DNA from: an uncultured Clostridia bacterium | GTDB lineage: Bacteria > Bacillota > Clostridia > TANB77 > CAG-508 | Direction of reading: 5' to 3' | Assembly (NCBI GenBank): GCA_934154445.1 | Contig: CAKPGC010000003.1 | Span: forward strand, 1-64,000 | DNA length: 64,000 bases | Part shown: in pieces, positions 15,800-24,508 of the stretch | Numbering within the stretch: the first letter of the stretch is position 1 | How the letters are laid out: the number at the start of each line of letters is the position of its first letter | Translations under genes and position numbers: made by a program | The notes under the pieces: generated by a model | Database searches by the model: none | What the model was told of the DNA's origin: nothing | Seen by the model: the letters and a program-made list of their open reading frames with translations, nothing else

Positions 15800-16003
15800 A
15801 TGCAAGATAAAGAGATAATTCAAAAGTGGAAAGCTGGATTAAGTAAGAATCAATTAGCAACAATGTATAAAAGACAATATGATCAAGAAATAAAGATAAT
15901 AAGAAGTACAGTAAGACATAGACATGATGGAAGATATATAAGCAATTATGAATCATTAGCTTATGTTGAAAGAGTAATATATGAGTATATAAGAAGGAAG
16001 TGA
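15800..16003 (+). CDS. Small helix-turn-helix-like phage protein, 67 aa
   Basis: ATG 15800 follows AAGAGGTG. The segment IIQKWKAGLSKNQLATMYKR resembles a resolvase-type helix-turn-helix. The stop TGA is in the same frame as the next gene but is followed by its own ribosome binding site and start. Confidence 0.55.
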   Translation: MQDKEIIQKWKAGLSKNQLATMYKRQYDQEIKIIRSTVRHRHDGRYISNYESLAYVERVIYEYIRRK

Positions 16004-16009
16004 AGATAT

Positions 16010-16339
16010 ATGAAATCTGAAAAAGGTGTAATAGAAATATTTATAATTGGAATTGTTATAATTTTATTAATAATACTATTTACTGCAATAGGAATGGCAA
16101 TAAAAGAAGAGAATGATTATGGAATAAAAGAAGGACAAGTTATTGATAAAGATTATCGTTCAGCATATACAACAATGATGCCTTGTGGAAAAATAATAGT
16201 GCCACAACATCATCCTGAAAGTTATAAAATACAGATTCAAAAAGAAATAGATAGCACAGTTAAAACAATATGGGTAACTGTTGATAGAGATACATATCAT
16301 AAAATAAATGTAGGAGATTATTATAACGGAGTGGAGTGA
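16010..16339 (+). CDS. Membrane-anchored phage protein, 109 aa
   Basis: Ribosome binding site AAGGAAG precedes ATG 16010. One N-terminal transmembrane helix (about 8-30) is followed by a mainly extended domain (IKEGQVIDKDYRSAYT...VTVDRDTYHKINVGDYYNG) that resembles small secreted beta domains seen in phage DUF proteins. Function unknown. Confidence 0.6.
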   Translation: MKSEKGVIEIFIIGIVIILLIILFTAIGMAIKEENDYGIKEGQVIDKDYRSAYTTMMPCGKIIVPQHHPESYKIQIQKEIDSTVKTIWVTVDRDTYHKINVGDYYNGVE

Positions 16340-16344
16340 TACAA

Positions 16345-16539
16345 ATGACAATAAATCACATATACAATATAGTAATAGACACAATGAGTAAATTAGAAAA
16401 TATAGACTTCATAAGTTTAGACAAGAGAAAATATAATCAGCAACAATTAAATGAAGCATACAGGATTTTAGACAATTTAAAAGATGAATTAATAAGAGAA
16501 AATATTAAGAATAAACAAGGAGGGTACAAAAGAGTATGA
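16345..16539 (+). CDS. Hypothetical protein, 64 aa
   Basis: ATG 16345 after GGAGTG. Helical, no recognised family. Its TGA stop overlaps the next ATG. Confidence 0.5.
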   Translation: MTINHIYNIVIDTMSKLENIDFISLDKRKYNQQQLNEAYRILDNLKDELIRENIKNKQGGYKRV

Positions 16540-16959
16540 CTAGAGAAGATTTAAAAGATTATAAACATAATCAAAAATGGATAGAAGGAAGATTAGAATA
16601 CATAGAAGAATATAAAACAAATATAACAAACATAACAGCAGTATTATCAGATATGCCAAAACGGAAGTAGAGAAGTAGAAGACAGCATGGCAGAAAAAGT
16701 AGCAAAATTAATTGATACAATGAACGAATTATTAGAAAAAATAGTAAAAGAAAATGAGAAACAAAAAGTAATATTAGAGCAACTAGATAAAGTAGAACAA
16801 CCATATAAGTTAATTCTAGAAAAAGTGTACATACAGGGGAAGACATTAGTAACAACAGCAAGTGAAATGGGATATGATTATAAACACATGTGCAAGATGA
16901 ATGGAATAGCATTAAAAAAATTTGAACAACACGATAAAAAAGGTGTAATCACGACATAG
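16536..16959 (+). CDS. DUF1492/ArpU-like late regulator, split by a +1 CGGA site
   Basis: From ATG 16536 (overlapping the previous stop as ATGA) the frame encodes 42 residues ending in VLSDMPK, then meets CGG AAG TAG. Skipping the C at 16662 continues as GSREVEDSMAEKVAKLID and runs to TAG 16959, for about 140 aa. S-D-M-P-[KR]-G-S is the usual junction in this family, followed by a long helix and a C-terminal sigma-70 region 4-like helix-turn-helix (VYIQGKTLVTTASEMGYDYK). Such proteins switch on late genes, and terminase follows downstream. The fit of the two halves leaves little doubt that they are one protein. Confidence 0.85.
16662..16665 (+). other. CGGA +1 frameshift site C (DUF1492 regulator)
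   Basis: AAA CGG AAG TAG in the entry frame; +1 reading gives GGA AGT AGA GAA and joins two halves of one family. Confidence 0.85.
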
Positions 16960-17029
16960 AAATATGATATATATATAATCAGAGATAAAAGAAATAGTCT
17001 CACAAATATTTTTGATTAGCTCTTTTGGA

Positions 17030-17060
17030 AGAATAGATGTTTTAAATGTCTATTCTTTTT
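17030..17060 (+). terminator. Intrinsic terminator after the early operon
   Basis: AGAATAGA pairs with TCTATTCT (17049-17056) and is followed by a T-run. Confidence 0.8.
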
Positions 17061-17126
17061 AATTTGAAAAATAATACTAAAAGTGGTATAATAGCACTAG
17101 AAGTTGAATAAATTGAACAAAAAGTG

Positions 17127-17155
17127 TTGATTTTTTAAAATTACTCTAGTATAAT
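17127..17155 (+). promoter_or_regulatory. Promoter of a short plus-strand RNA
   Basis: TTGATT (17127-17132), 17-nt spacer, TATAAT (17150-17155). Confidence 0.7.
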
Positions 17156-17161
17156 ATTGAT

Positions 17162-17290
17162 ATAGAAATGTTGAACAATCAATTTGAGGAGGTTTATTGT
17201 ACAGCTAACATTTCAAAGTAAGCATTAAAATTTATCCATTAAAGGAGAACAAAAAAATACTAGAGCGGCAACTCTAGTATTTTTGTATGT
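17162..17290 (+). ncRNA. Short RNA, candidate antisense antitoxin
   Basis: A strong promoter and a terminator only about 125 nt apart define a short transcript. It contains a GGAGG but no sensible ATG, GTG or TTG frame. Its 3' end overlaps the 3' end of the minus-strand transcript carrying the hydrophobic peptide at 17297-17365, because the terminator works in both directions. This is the arrangement of convergent type I toxin/antitoxin pairs such as txpA/RatA; the role here is inferred. Confidence 0.5.
17255..17284. terminator. Bidirectional terminator
   Basis: AAATACTAGAG (17255-17265) pairs with CTCTAGTATTT (17272-17282). T-runs follow on both strands, so both converging transcripts can end here. 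Confidence 0.8.
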
Positions 17291-17296
17291 ATTAGA

Positions 17297-17365
17297 TTAT
17301 TTAAATAATGACAAGATTAAATAAATAAGAGCCAATACAGCAAGCATTATTACTTTATCCATCAT
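17297..17365 (-). CDS. Hydrophobic 22-aa peptide, candidate type I toxin
   Basis: The peptide MMDKVIMLAVLALIYLILSL-FK is one transmembrane helix with a short Lys end. It has an excellent ribosome binding site (AAAGGTGGTG) and its own consensus promoter at 17437-17409. The convergent short RNA shares its terminator. Size, hydrophobicity and layout match type I toxins, but no specific family is recognised. Confidence 0.55.
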   Translation of the reverse strand: MMDKVIMLAVLALIYLILSLFK

Positions 17366-17408
17366 ATCACCACCTTTCACAGGATAAGTAATATGGAAGA
17401 ACAAAAAT

Positions 17409-17437
17409 ATTATACTATGGGTTAGAAGAATAATCAA
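17409..17437 (-). promoter_or_regulatory. Promoter of the hydrophobic peptide
   Basis: Minus strand TTGATT (17437-17432), 17-nt spacer, TATAAT (17414-17409). Its boxes are the same as those of the convergent promoter at 17127-17155. Confidence 0.7.
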
Positions 17438-17467
17438 CAACAAAATAAAAAATAAGTAAAAAATGTC

Positions 17468-17500
17468 GAGAGCTTATCAAACAAGATAGGCTCTTTTATT
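17468..17500 (+). terminator. Hairpin, probable terminator
   Basis: GAGAGCTTATC pairs with GATAGGCTCTT and is followed by TTTATT. Confidence 0.5.
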
Positions 17501-17643
17501 ATGTGTTATTACCAGTATGCTAGGTAACTGATAATATAAATTGTTATGTTTTGGTTATACATTTGCACTCCTAAAAAAGATATAGTATATAAACTTTGCA
17601 GAACTTTCCTAGCGAGTTCTAATTAATATTTAGAAAATAGTAT

Positions 17644-17719
17644 GTAGCGATATATTCGATTCAATGGAAAGTCTATACGACGGTATAATATAGGTTCGAT
17701 TCCTATATATATCGTTACA
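17644..17719 (+). ncRNA. tRNA-like RNA of about 76 nt with abnormal arms
   Basis: GTAGCGATATA (17644-17654) can pair with TATATCGTTAC near the 3' end, giving an over-long acceptor stem ending in A. A perfect T arm is present (TATAGG, loop TTCGATT, CCTATA). The D arm and the anticodon arm are irregular: the best middle stem is TATAC/GTATA with a loop of only four bases. It does not look like a normal decoding tRNA. Between 17500 and 17640 other short stem-loops and no gene are seen. Confidence 0.5.
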
Positions 17720-17753
17720 TAGTGTTTTATAAATAAAAGAAAAGAGGAAAAGA

Positions 17754-17909
17754 ATGGCAACAATAATTACAATATTATTAATAATTATATTAAGTCCAGT
17801 GATTTTACTTACTGGATTTTTAGTATTGTTTGCAATAGTTGGTTTATTAGCACTTGTAGCAATACCGATTATAGAGTTAATTAGTTGGATAATAGATAAA
17901 TTATTTTAA
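17754..17909 (+). CDS. Small membrane protein, 51 aa
   Basis: ATG 17754 after AGAGGAAAAG. Almost entirely hydrophobic with two likely transmembrane helices (about 2-20 and 22-42). Function unknown. Confidence 0.55.
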   Translation: MATIITILLIIILSPVILLTGFLVLFAIVGLLALVAIPIIELISWIIDKLF

Positions 17910-17926
17910 AAAAGAAGGTGTTTTAT

Positions 17927-18043
17927 ATGGATAAAGAAATAGAACAATTCAAGAAAGAAAACTGTAGCAAATGCAAAAAGAATATAGATTGCGAAATAGT
18001 AAGAAGAATAGACGGCAAATTAACATGCACAGAAGAGGAATAG
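17927..18043 (+). CDS. Small Cys-rich protein, 38 aa
   Basis: ATG 17927 after AAGAAGGTG. Four Cys residues in a CxxC-(8)-C-(11)-C arrangement suggest metal binding. The next gene is also Cys-rich. Confidence 0.5.
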   Translation: MDKEIEQFKKENCSKCKKNIDCEIVRRIDGKLTCTEEE

Positions 18044-18046
18044 AAT

Positions 18047-18304
18047 ATGATTCAATGTTTAATAGATAATAAGATATGCCCGAACGGGAACAAAAAGTGC
18101 AAATTATGCAAATTTGACAGTTGTGAGGAAGTTCTAGATATGATAGATGAAGAACAAAAATATAAAAATAATGACAAATTAAAACAAATAAAGAATGAAT
18201 TACCAGAACAGTGTAAAAACTGTTCTTTTTTAGAGGTTACAAGTCTAAGAGAAGGTAAAGTATTTTGTCCATATAGAATTAAAGAGAGGTGCTTAATTAA
18301 ATGA
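18047..18304 (+). CDS. Cys-rich protein, 85 aa
   Basis: Ten Cys residues occur in clusters (CLIDNKICPNGNKKCKLCKF near the start, CKNCSF and CPYRIKERC near the end), suggesting zinc binding. The TGA stop overlaps the next ATG. Function unknown. Confidence 0.55.
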   Translation: MIQCLIDNKICPNGNKKCKLCKFDSCEEVLDMIDEEQKYKNNDKLKQIKNELPEQCKNCSFLEVTSLREGKVFCPYRIKERCLIK

Positions 18305-18699
18305 AATACATACAAAAACCAGAAATAGGAGATATATGGGTTACAATAATTCCCAAAATAGAAACCTACAATAATAGAATATCAAATGTAATATTAGAAA
18401 GAAGACCGTGTTTAGTCATAGATGATGGACACGGTTTTATTATTGAAAAAAATAATGATTATTTAGGAATGAAAATAACAACCCAAAATAAGAAAAATAA
18501 AAAAGAAATAAGAAATTGGTATGATGTAGGATTAAAACAAAAATCTTATGTTCGTATAGAAATGCCAATAAAAATAGAAGAAAGTCAATTAGTAAAGAAG
18601 ATAGGTAAATTAAGTAAGTGTGATACTTATATTTATATAAATGAATTAATGAATTTTATGAATAATGATATAAAAACTAAATTCGAGGATAGATTATGA
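18301..18699 (+). CDS. PemK/MazF-like phage protein
   Basis: A 132-aa protein with a MazF-type opening, PEIGDIWVTIIP...RRPCLVIDD, and beta-rich continuation. No antitoxin gene is next to it, so it may be a divergent, non-toxic member or a nuclease used by the phage. It precedes the small terminase gene by 41 nt. Confidence 0.5.
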   Translation: MKYIQKPEIGDIWVTIIPKIETYNNRISNVILERRPCLVIDDGHGFIIEKNNDYLGMKITTQNKKNKKEIRNWYDVGLKQKSYVRIEMPIKIEESQLVKKIGKLSKCDTYIYINELMNFMNNDIKTKFEDRL

Positions 18700-18740
18700 A
18701 CATAAATAAAAACATTAAGGACAAAAAAGAAGGTGATTAA

Positions 18741-19082
18741 ATGGCAAATGAGCAAAACTTAAAACCTATACGAACCAAGAAGGAAGCAAGAGAAAAAGGA
18801 AAAAAAGGTGGAATAAAATCAGGAGAAGTAAGAGCACAAAGAAAAACGTTAAGAGAGGAACTATTAGCATTATTGGAAACTAAGGTAGAAGATAAGACGA
18901 TACAAGAAAAGATAAGCTTTTCACTTATTCAAGAAGCCTTGAGTGGAAATGTAAAGGCATTTGAAACTATTAGAGATACTATTGGAGAGAAACCACAAGA
19001 CAAGTTAAACATATCTGGAGAAGTTAATAATCCATTTTCAGGAATGACAACAGAAGAGTTAAGAAAGATATTAAATGAATAA
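18741..19082 (+). CDS. terS: Probable terminase small subunit
   Basis: The 113-aa basic protein begins with RTKKEAREKGKKGGIKSGEVRAQRK, like the KGG-type region seen before large terminases. Its stop overlaps the large terminase start. DNA recognition for packaging is inferred from position and length. Confidence 0.65.
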   Translation: MANEQNLKPIRTKKEAREKGKKGGIKSGEVRAQRKTLREELLALLETKVEDKTIQEKISFSLIQEALSGNVKAFETIRDTIGEKPQDKLNISGEVNNPFSGMTTEELRKILNE

Positions 19083-20475
19083 TAATATAAAGGAAGAGTT
19101 GAAAAAACAAGCACGTTTGGAATTAGCCAGACGTGATTTTTTTGAATATTGTAAATTAACTGCACCAGATTTTTATGAAGATGATAGACAATTTTTGAAG
19201 AACATGTGTAACGAATTACAAGACTTTTATGAAAGTGATGATAGAATTTGTGTAATAAATATGCCACCTCGACATGGTAAATCAAGAACTGCAGGAAAAT
19301 TGGTTGAATGGGTATTTGGAAATAACAATAAAGAAAAAGTAATGACTGGTTCATATAATGAGATATTATCAACAACATTTGCAAAATCAGTAAGAGACAC
19401 AATAGCATCAGAAAAGACAGAAGGAATAATAGTATATAACGATGTATTTCCTGATACAAAAATAAAATTTGGCGAATCTAGTGCAAATAAATGGGCATTA
19501 GAGGGAAGTGGACAAGCAAATTATTTAGCAACATCACCAAAAGGGACTGCAACTGGTTTTGGATGTACTTTAATGATAATAGATGACTTAATAAAGAATG
19601 TTGAAGAGGCATACAACGAAAATGTTTTACAAAAACAAATAGATTGGTTTAACAATACAATGCTATCAAGAACAGAAACAGGATTTAAATTAATAATTAT
19701 TATGACAAGATGGTCTAGTAATGACTTAGCGGGTTATATATTAGAAAACTATGATAACGTAAGACACATAAATTATAAAGCGGTTCAAGAAGATGGTTCA
19801 ATGCTGTGTGAGGCAATATTAAATAAAGAAGACTATGAACTAAAAACTAAAAATATGAACAAAGATATTATATATGCTAACTATCAACAAGAACCAATAG
19901 ATGTAAAAAATAGATTATATACATCATTTAAAACTTATGAAAAATTACCACCAGCACATTATATTATGAATTATACAGATACTGCAGATGAAGGTAATGA
20001 TTACTTATGCTCAATAAATTATCAAATGTATAACAATGAATATTATATTCTTGATGTTATTTTTACGCAAGAACCAATGGAAGTAACAGAGCCAGCAGTT
20101 GCAGAAATGCTAACAAAAGATAATGTTGGAAATGCTAATATTGAAAGTAATAATGGTGGTAGAGGATTTGCAAGAAATGTAATAACAAACTTAAGAAATT
20201 TAGGTAATAGACATACGAATGTTAGATGGTTTCATCAAGGAGAAAACAAAGTTGCAAGAATATTAAGCAATTCAACAGGGGTAATGAATAATATATATTT
20301 TCCTATAAATTGGGAAGATAAATGGCCAGAATTTGCTAAACATTTAAAACATTATGTAAGAACTGGAAAAAATGAACATGATGACGCAGAAGATTGTTTG
20401 ACAGGTGTATATGAAAATCCAAAACCTAAAAATACAAATATGGCAATGACTAATAAGTCATTTATAAAAATGTAA
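19075..20475 (+). CDS. terL: Terminase large subunit
   Basis: The DNA-packaging motor of 466 aa. The ATPase domain has the Walker A-like NMPPRHGKSRTAGK (about 62) and Walker B LMIIDDLIK. The C-terminal nuclease domain has acidic residues in YTDTADEGNDYL and near the end in HDDAEDCLTG. Note that the Arg of PPRHGKS is encoded by CGA, showing that CGA is read normally. It overlaps terS by 8 nt and is followed by a hairpin terminator and the portal gene. Confidence 0.93.
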   Translation: MNNNIKEELKKQARLELARRDFFEYCKLTAPDFYEDDRQFLKNMCNELQDFYESDDRICVINMPPRHGKSRTAGKLVEWVFGNNNKEKVMTGSYNEILSTTFAKSVRDTIASEKTEGIIVYNDVFPDTKIKFGESSANKWALEGSGQANYLATSPKGTATGFGCTLMIIDDLIKNVEEAYNENVLQKQIDWFNNTMLSRTETGFKLIIIMTRWSSNDLAGYILENYDNVRHINYKAVQEDGSMLCEAILNKEDYELKTKNMNKDIIYANYQQEPIDVKNRLYTSFKTYEKLPPAHYIMNYTDTADEGNDYLCSINYQMYNNEYYILDVIFTQEPMEVTEPAVAEMLTKDNVGNANIESNNGGRGFARNVITNLRNLGNRHTNVRWFHQGENKVARILSNSTGVMNNIYFPINWEDKWPEFAKHLKHYVRTGKNEHDDAEDCLTGVYENPKPKNTNMAMTNKSFIKM

Positions 20476-20498
20476 CATCTACGGAGTAGGTGTTTTTT
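20474..20498 (+). terminator. Hairpin after terL
   Basis: ACATCTAC pairs with GTAGGTGT across a 3-nt loop and is followed by six T. The portal ribosome binding site follows at once. Confidence 0.65.
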
Positions 20499-20512
20499 GA
20501 TTGGAGGAAAAA

Positions 20513-22144
20513 ATGTTAAGATATAGCAAAGAAAGATTAGCAGAAGAAAGAAGTATAACAGATATATATTTTAAAGCACAAGAAGAATTAGATATAAGAA
20601 AAGAGTTATATGAGAAGTTCAGAAGAAAACTGACGGACGAAGAATTAGCAAGTTTTGATGATGAAGATATAAAAGTGCCACTTGAAAGATATATATCAAT
20701 TATGTCTGCTGGTTATTTTGGAGGAAAAGCGCCAACTTATAAAGTAAAAGCATTTAATGAGAATAAAGACAAAATAATAAGAGAATTATTTAATCATGAA
20801 ACTAATGATGAAAAAGAAATAAAAGAAATAGAAGAACTAATAAAACATATAGTTGACTACAATAATGATGGCTCACATTTTTTACACATGGTTCTGGACT
20901 ATTTGGTAAAAAGAGCTTGTTATGAAATATATTATAAGGACGAAATTACAGGAGAAATAACAATAACAAGAAGTGATGCATTAGAAACAGTGGCTATATG
21001 GGATTATTCATTACCTAAAAAATTAATAGGTATGTATAGAATAATTCGTACATATATGGCAAATGGTGAATATCAGCAAATGATAGAATTAACAACAGAA
21101 GACGGAAAAAGATATTATTATGATACACCTGAAAAAAGAGAAATGTTTGGCACACCAGAATATGAACAAAAATTTAAAGATGAACCATTATTTAAAGAGA
21201 ATATAGAAGAAAAACAGCCTAAAAAATGGGATGATGATATACCAGCAACTGCAATAGAAAATTGTGATGGAATGGCAATATTTGAACCTGTAATAAGTTT
21301 AATAAAAGCCTATGAAAGATGCATCCAAAACTCAAGAAATGTATTTAAATATAATGACGAGGCAATATTGGCAGTAAAAGGATATGCACCAGAAAACCCA
21401 ATGATTATACAAAACGAGAAAGGTGAAGATATCATAAATCCTGCAAGGCAAAAAGAAGATGAGTACGTATTAACAAGTAGAGTAAGATACTTAGATGGAA
21501 GTAGAGAAGTTGATAGCAATTTATGGTGGGTTGAAAAGAATGTAAATGATACAGCATTACAGAACCATAAAAAAACATTAATGGATATTATTTGTTTATG
21601 TAGTTTTTGTCCTAATATGACTGATCTAGGATTTACAGCAGCAGATAATAATAGTGCATTAGAAAAGAAATTTTTCGGTTTACAACAGTATATAGCAACG
21701 TTTGAAGGCGATTTTCTCGAAGGTTTAATAAGAAGATGGAGAATTATACTAAAAAAATTTAACAAAGAAAAAGGAAAAACGTATGATTTTAGAGATATTG
21801 AAATAAAATTAAATAGAAATTTACCTTCTGATAGAGCAACTGATATTACAAATGCATTAAAGGTAAGAGGTTTATTATCAGATGAAACAGTTATAAATTT
21901 ATTAAATCTTGATTTAGATAGTACAAGTGAATTAGTAAAAATGGATTTACAAAATCAAGAAAACATTCAAAAAAATCTAGAACAAATGCAAATGATGGGA
22001 CAAGCAGGAGTAGAGCAAGATAATAAAGAAAATAATCAAGATGATAAAGTAACAGATTTGACAGAACAACAAAAAGCACAAAAACTAACAGCAGACAATA
22101 AGAAAGAACAAACAAAAGTAGTTAATAAGCAAATAAAAAAATAG
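20513..22144 (+). CDS. Portal protein, SPP1 gp6-like
   Basis: A 543-aa protein forming the dodecameric channel for DNA entry. It lies between terminase and the MuF-type head protein. The pattern MLRYSKERLAEERSITDIYF, a central beta-rich body, and an acidic/Gln-rich C-terminal tail fits SPP1-type portals. ATG 20513 follows TTGGAGG; the TTG at 20501 is part of that ribosome binding site. Confidence 0.88.
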   Translation: MLRYSKERLAEERSITDIYFKAQEELDIRKELYEKFRRKLTDEELASFDDEDIKVPLERYISIMSAGYFGGKAPTYKVKAFNENKDKIIRELFNHETNDEKEIKEIEELIKHIVDYNNDGSHFLHMVLDYLVKRACYEIYYKDEITGEITITRSDALETVAIWDYSLPKKLIGMYRIIRTYMANGEYQQMIELTTEDGKRYYYDTPEKREMFGTPEYEQKFKDEPLFKENIEEKQPKKWDDDIPATAIENCDGMAIFEPVISLIKAYERCIQNSRNVFKYNDEAILAVKGYAPENPMIIQNEKGEDIINPARQKEDEYVLTSRVRYLDGSREVDSNLWWVEKNVNDTALQNHKKTLMDIICLCSFCPNMTDLGFTAADNNSALEKKFFGLQQYIATFEGDFLEGLIRRWRIILKKFNKEKGKTYDFRDIEIKLNRNLPSDRATDITNALKVRGLLSDETVINLLNLDLDSTSELVKMDLQNQENIQKNLEQMQMMGQAGVEQDNKENNQDDKVTDLTEQQKAQKLTADNKKEQTKVVNKQIKK

Positions 22145-22179
22145 TTATTAATTTTAACAAAAATAGGGTAGCTCCCGAT

Positions 22180-22207
22180 AAGCACAGAACTCCACTGTGC
22201 TTTTTTG
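22180..22207 (+). terminator. Terminator after portal gene
   Basis: AGCACAG pairs with CTGTGCT and is followed by TTTTTT. Confidence 0.8.
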
Positions 22208-22246
22208 TTGTCTAAATATGGAGAGAATAATGGGAGGTTATTTTAA

Positions 22247-22834
22247 ATGGAAGAAATATGGAAAGATATAGAAGGGTACGAAGGATACTATCAAATTAGC
22301 AATTTAGGTAGGGTTAGAAGCCTAGAACATTATAGAAAAACAGATACTGGAGGATATATTCAAAAAGGTAGAATTTTAAAACAGGAAACAATAAAAGGAC
22401 AAGGATATTGCCAAGTGAAATTGTCTAAAAAGGGGAAAACAAAAAGATTTAGAGTTCATAGATTAGTATTAGAAGCATTTGTACCCAATACAATGAATAA
22501 GCCATACATAAATCATATAAATGCAATAAGGAATGACAATAGGGTAGACAACTTAGAGTGGTGCACTCAAAGTGAAAATGTGAAACACTCATATAACTTA
22601 GGAAATAGTAAATCACCAGCATATTGGAAAAATAAAGGAAAGGAAATGTACTGGTTAAAGAAAAAGTGGAAAAAAGTTATACAATATGACAAAAATATGA
22701 ATTTTATAAATGAATTTGTAAGTATAACAGAAGCACAAGAGAAAACATCTATTAACAAAAGTAATATAGTACAATGTTGTAAGAAAAAAGTAAAAACAGT
22801 AGGAGGCTATATATGGAGATATAAAGAGGAATGA
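22247..22834 (+). CDS. NUMOD4/HNH homing endonuclease
   Basis: A 195-aa free-standing endonuclease inserted between portal and MuF genes. NUMOD4 opens the protein (EEIWKDIEGYEGYYQISNLGRVRS), the HNH core follows (VHRLVLEAF...YINHINAIRNDNRVDNLEW), and a NUMOD1-like DNA-binding repeat ends it (ITEAQEKTSINKSNIVQCCK). It has its own terminator upstream and a ribosome binding site GGGAGG, so it is probably a selfish insertion in the head operon. Confidence 0.9.
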   Translation: MEEIWKDIEGYEGYYQISNLGRVRSLEHYRKTDTGGYIQKGRILKQETIKGQGYCQVKLSKKGKTKRFRVHRLVLEAFVPNTMNKPYINHINAIRNDNRVDNLEWCTQSENVKHSYNLGNSKSPAYWKNKGKEMYWLKKKWKKVIQYDKNMNFINEFVSITEAQEKTSINKSNIVQCCKKKVKTVGGYIWRYKEE

Positions 22835-22861
22835 AATCCTCTTTTTTTAATAGGAGGGAAT

Positions 22862-24507
22862 ATGCAAGATTACTGGAAATATCATAATCGGAAAAATGTA
22901 TGAATTAAAGAAACTTTATAATAGAATAGGTATGCAAAAACAGTTAGAATTGCAAAATATATTCAACAATATAAATTTTGATTCTGAACAATTATATAAT
23001 ATTGCTTCCAAAAAAACTAAGGATATGATAGATATAAAAATACTTGAATGGAAAGAACAAAGACTATTAAAAAATAATAATTACTTTACTGTGTTAGCAA
23101 ATAATATTTACAAAAGAACAAGAGTAAAGAACAGTGAAATACTAGAACTGCTTATTTATAGTGCATATATAGAAGAACAAAACAAACTTGAAGAACAAGA
23201 AAAACAGATAATGTATGAAGATGCAAATTATTACTATGAAGAACGGACAAAAAGAAGTAAATAAAAAGAAAAAGCCATCAATAATTCCGATGGCTTTATT
23301 TCTTGCATTATTAGACCACCCCAATTATAGTGGCTTTAATTGGAAACAATATATTGAAGCAACAATGCAGTATAATACACAACAAATATATAAACAAGTA
23401 ATTTTAAATATACAACAGCAAAAAGACCTAGAAATCGATTCTAGTGAATTTCAAACAATAATAAATAGACAAAATAATCAGAAACTTAATATAAATAACG
23501 ATAAGATATCAGGTGCAGTTGATTTACAAATGATTGGATTAAATAATCTAGCAAAGGTAGAAGGAATAAAAGAAGTAGCAGAAGATAATTCAAAAGTTAG
23601 ATTTATTGCAGTAGAAGATGAAAAGACAACTCTAATGTGTGATAGTTTGAATAATCAAGAGTTTTACATTAATAAAGAAAATACTTTTGATAGATATTAT
23701 GGTGAAACACAAAAAGAGCTAACAATACAAAGAATTAGATGTAATGGATTGGTATTAGGCTTAAATCTTCCGCCAATTCAACATCACTTTCACTATTGTA
23801 GAAGTACAATCGTGTATAATTCTAATAATGAGCATATTGAGTTAGAAACAGAAAAACAATTTAATATATTTGATACAAAGTTTGAAAAAGATATAAAAGA
23901 AAAATACAAAATTAAAAAAATGAATATAAGGCATATAGATAAAGCGGTTTTAAAAGAACTATTAAACAATATGAGCAAAGTATATAATGATTTTCCAAAT
24001 ATAAAAGGAAAGATTAAAGAAATAAAAGAAATAGAACATCCAAATGGTGGACTAGCTGTAGAATTACAAAAAGATGGAACATATATAATGTATATAAATA
24101 AAAATAAATTTTATAATGATAAAGTTCCAAGACAATTATATGAAAAGGATGTTAAGAAACATTTTCATCCTAATAACACAACTTATAAAGATATGTCAAT
24201 ACATGAAGCAGGGCACATAGCTGCTACAGAAATAATTAAAAAATTAAATCATAACAATAATAATGCAATAGTTTTTGATAGCGAAAATAATATAACAGTA
24301 AATAAAATATTGAATAAAGCCTTGAATAAAATAGGTGTAAATGATATAAAAGAAAAAGACTTATTAATAAGAAATATTTCAGGATATGCATATAAAGGAA
24401 GAGGACAAGAAATTATTGCAGAGGCATTTGCAGATTATTATGCTAATAAACAAAATGCTTCATTATTAAGCAAAAACATAATAGAAGTTATGAAAGGAAT
24501 GATTTAA
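22862..24507 (+). CDS. MuF/SPP1 gp7-like minor head protein with HExxH end, two +1 CGGA sites
   Basis: ATG 22862 after TAGGAGGG reads MQDYWKYHN, then CGG (22889). A +1 shift continues as GKMYELKKLYNRIG for 118 residues to a second CGG (23244), and a second +1 shift continues GQKEVNKKKKPSIIPMALFL to TAA 24507, for about 547 aa. The MuF domain with paired Cys (TTLMCDSL, RIRCNGL, PPIQHHFHYC) fits a minor head protein. The C-terminal part has HEAGH (about 447-451) and a downstream EAFADYY, a zinc metallopeptidase-like pattern as seen in MuF-linked toxin domains. Portal and scaffold genes flank it. Confidence 0.85.
22889..22892 (+). other. CGGA +1 frameshift site D (MuF protein, first)
   Basis: AAT CGG AAA AAT GTA TGA in the entry frame. 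The strong ribosome binding site belongs to ATG 22862, upstream of the shift. Confidence 0.85.
23244..23247 (+). other. CGGA +1 frameshift site E (MuF protein, second)
   Basis: GAA CGG ACA in the entry frame, with TAA six codons later. +1 reading joins the helical first part to the MuF body. Confidence 0.85.
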
Positions 24508-24508
24508 T

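Noticed and set aside
15773..16339. Fusion of the two small proteins around 16001 by reading through TGA
   Set aside because: The second gene has its own ribosome binding site and start, and the first is complete in itself.
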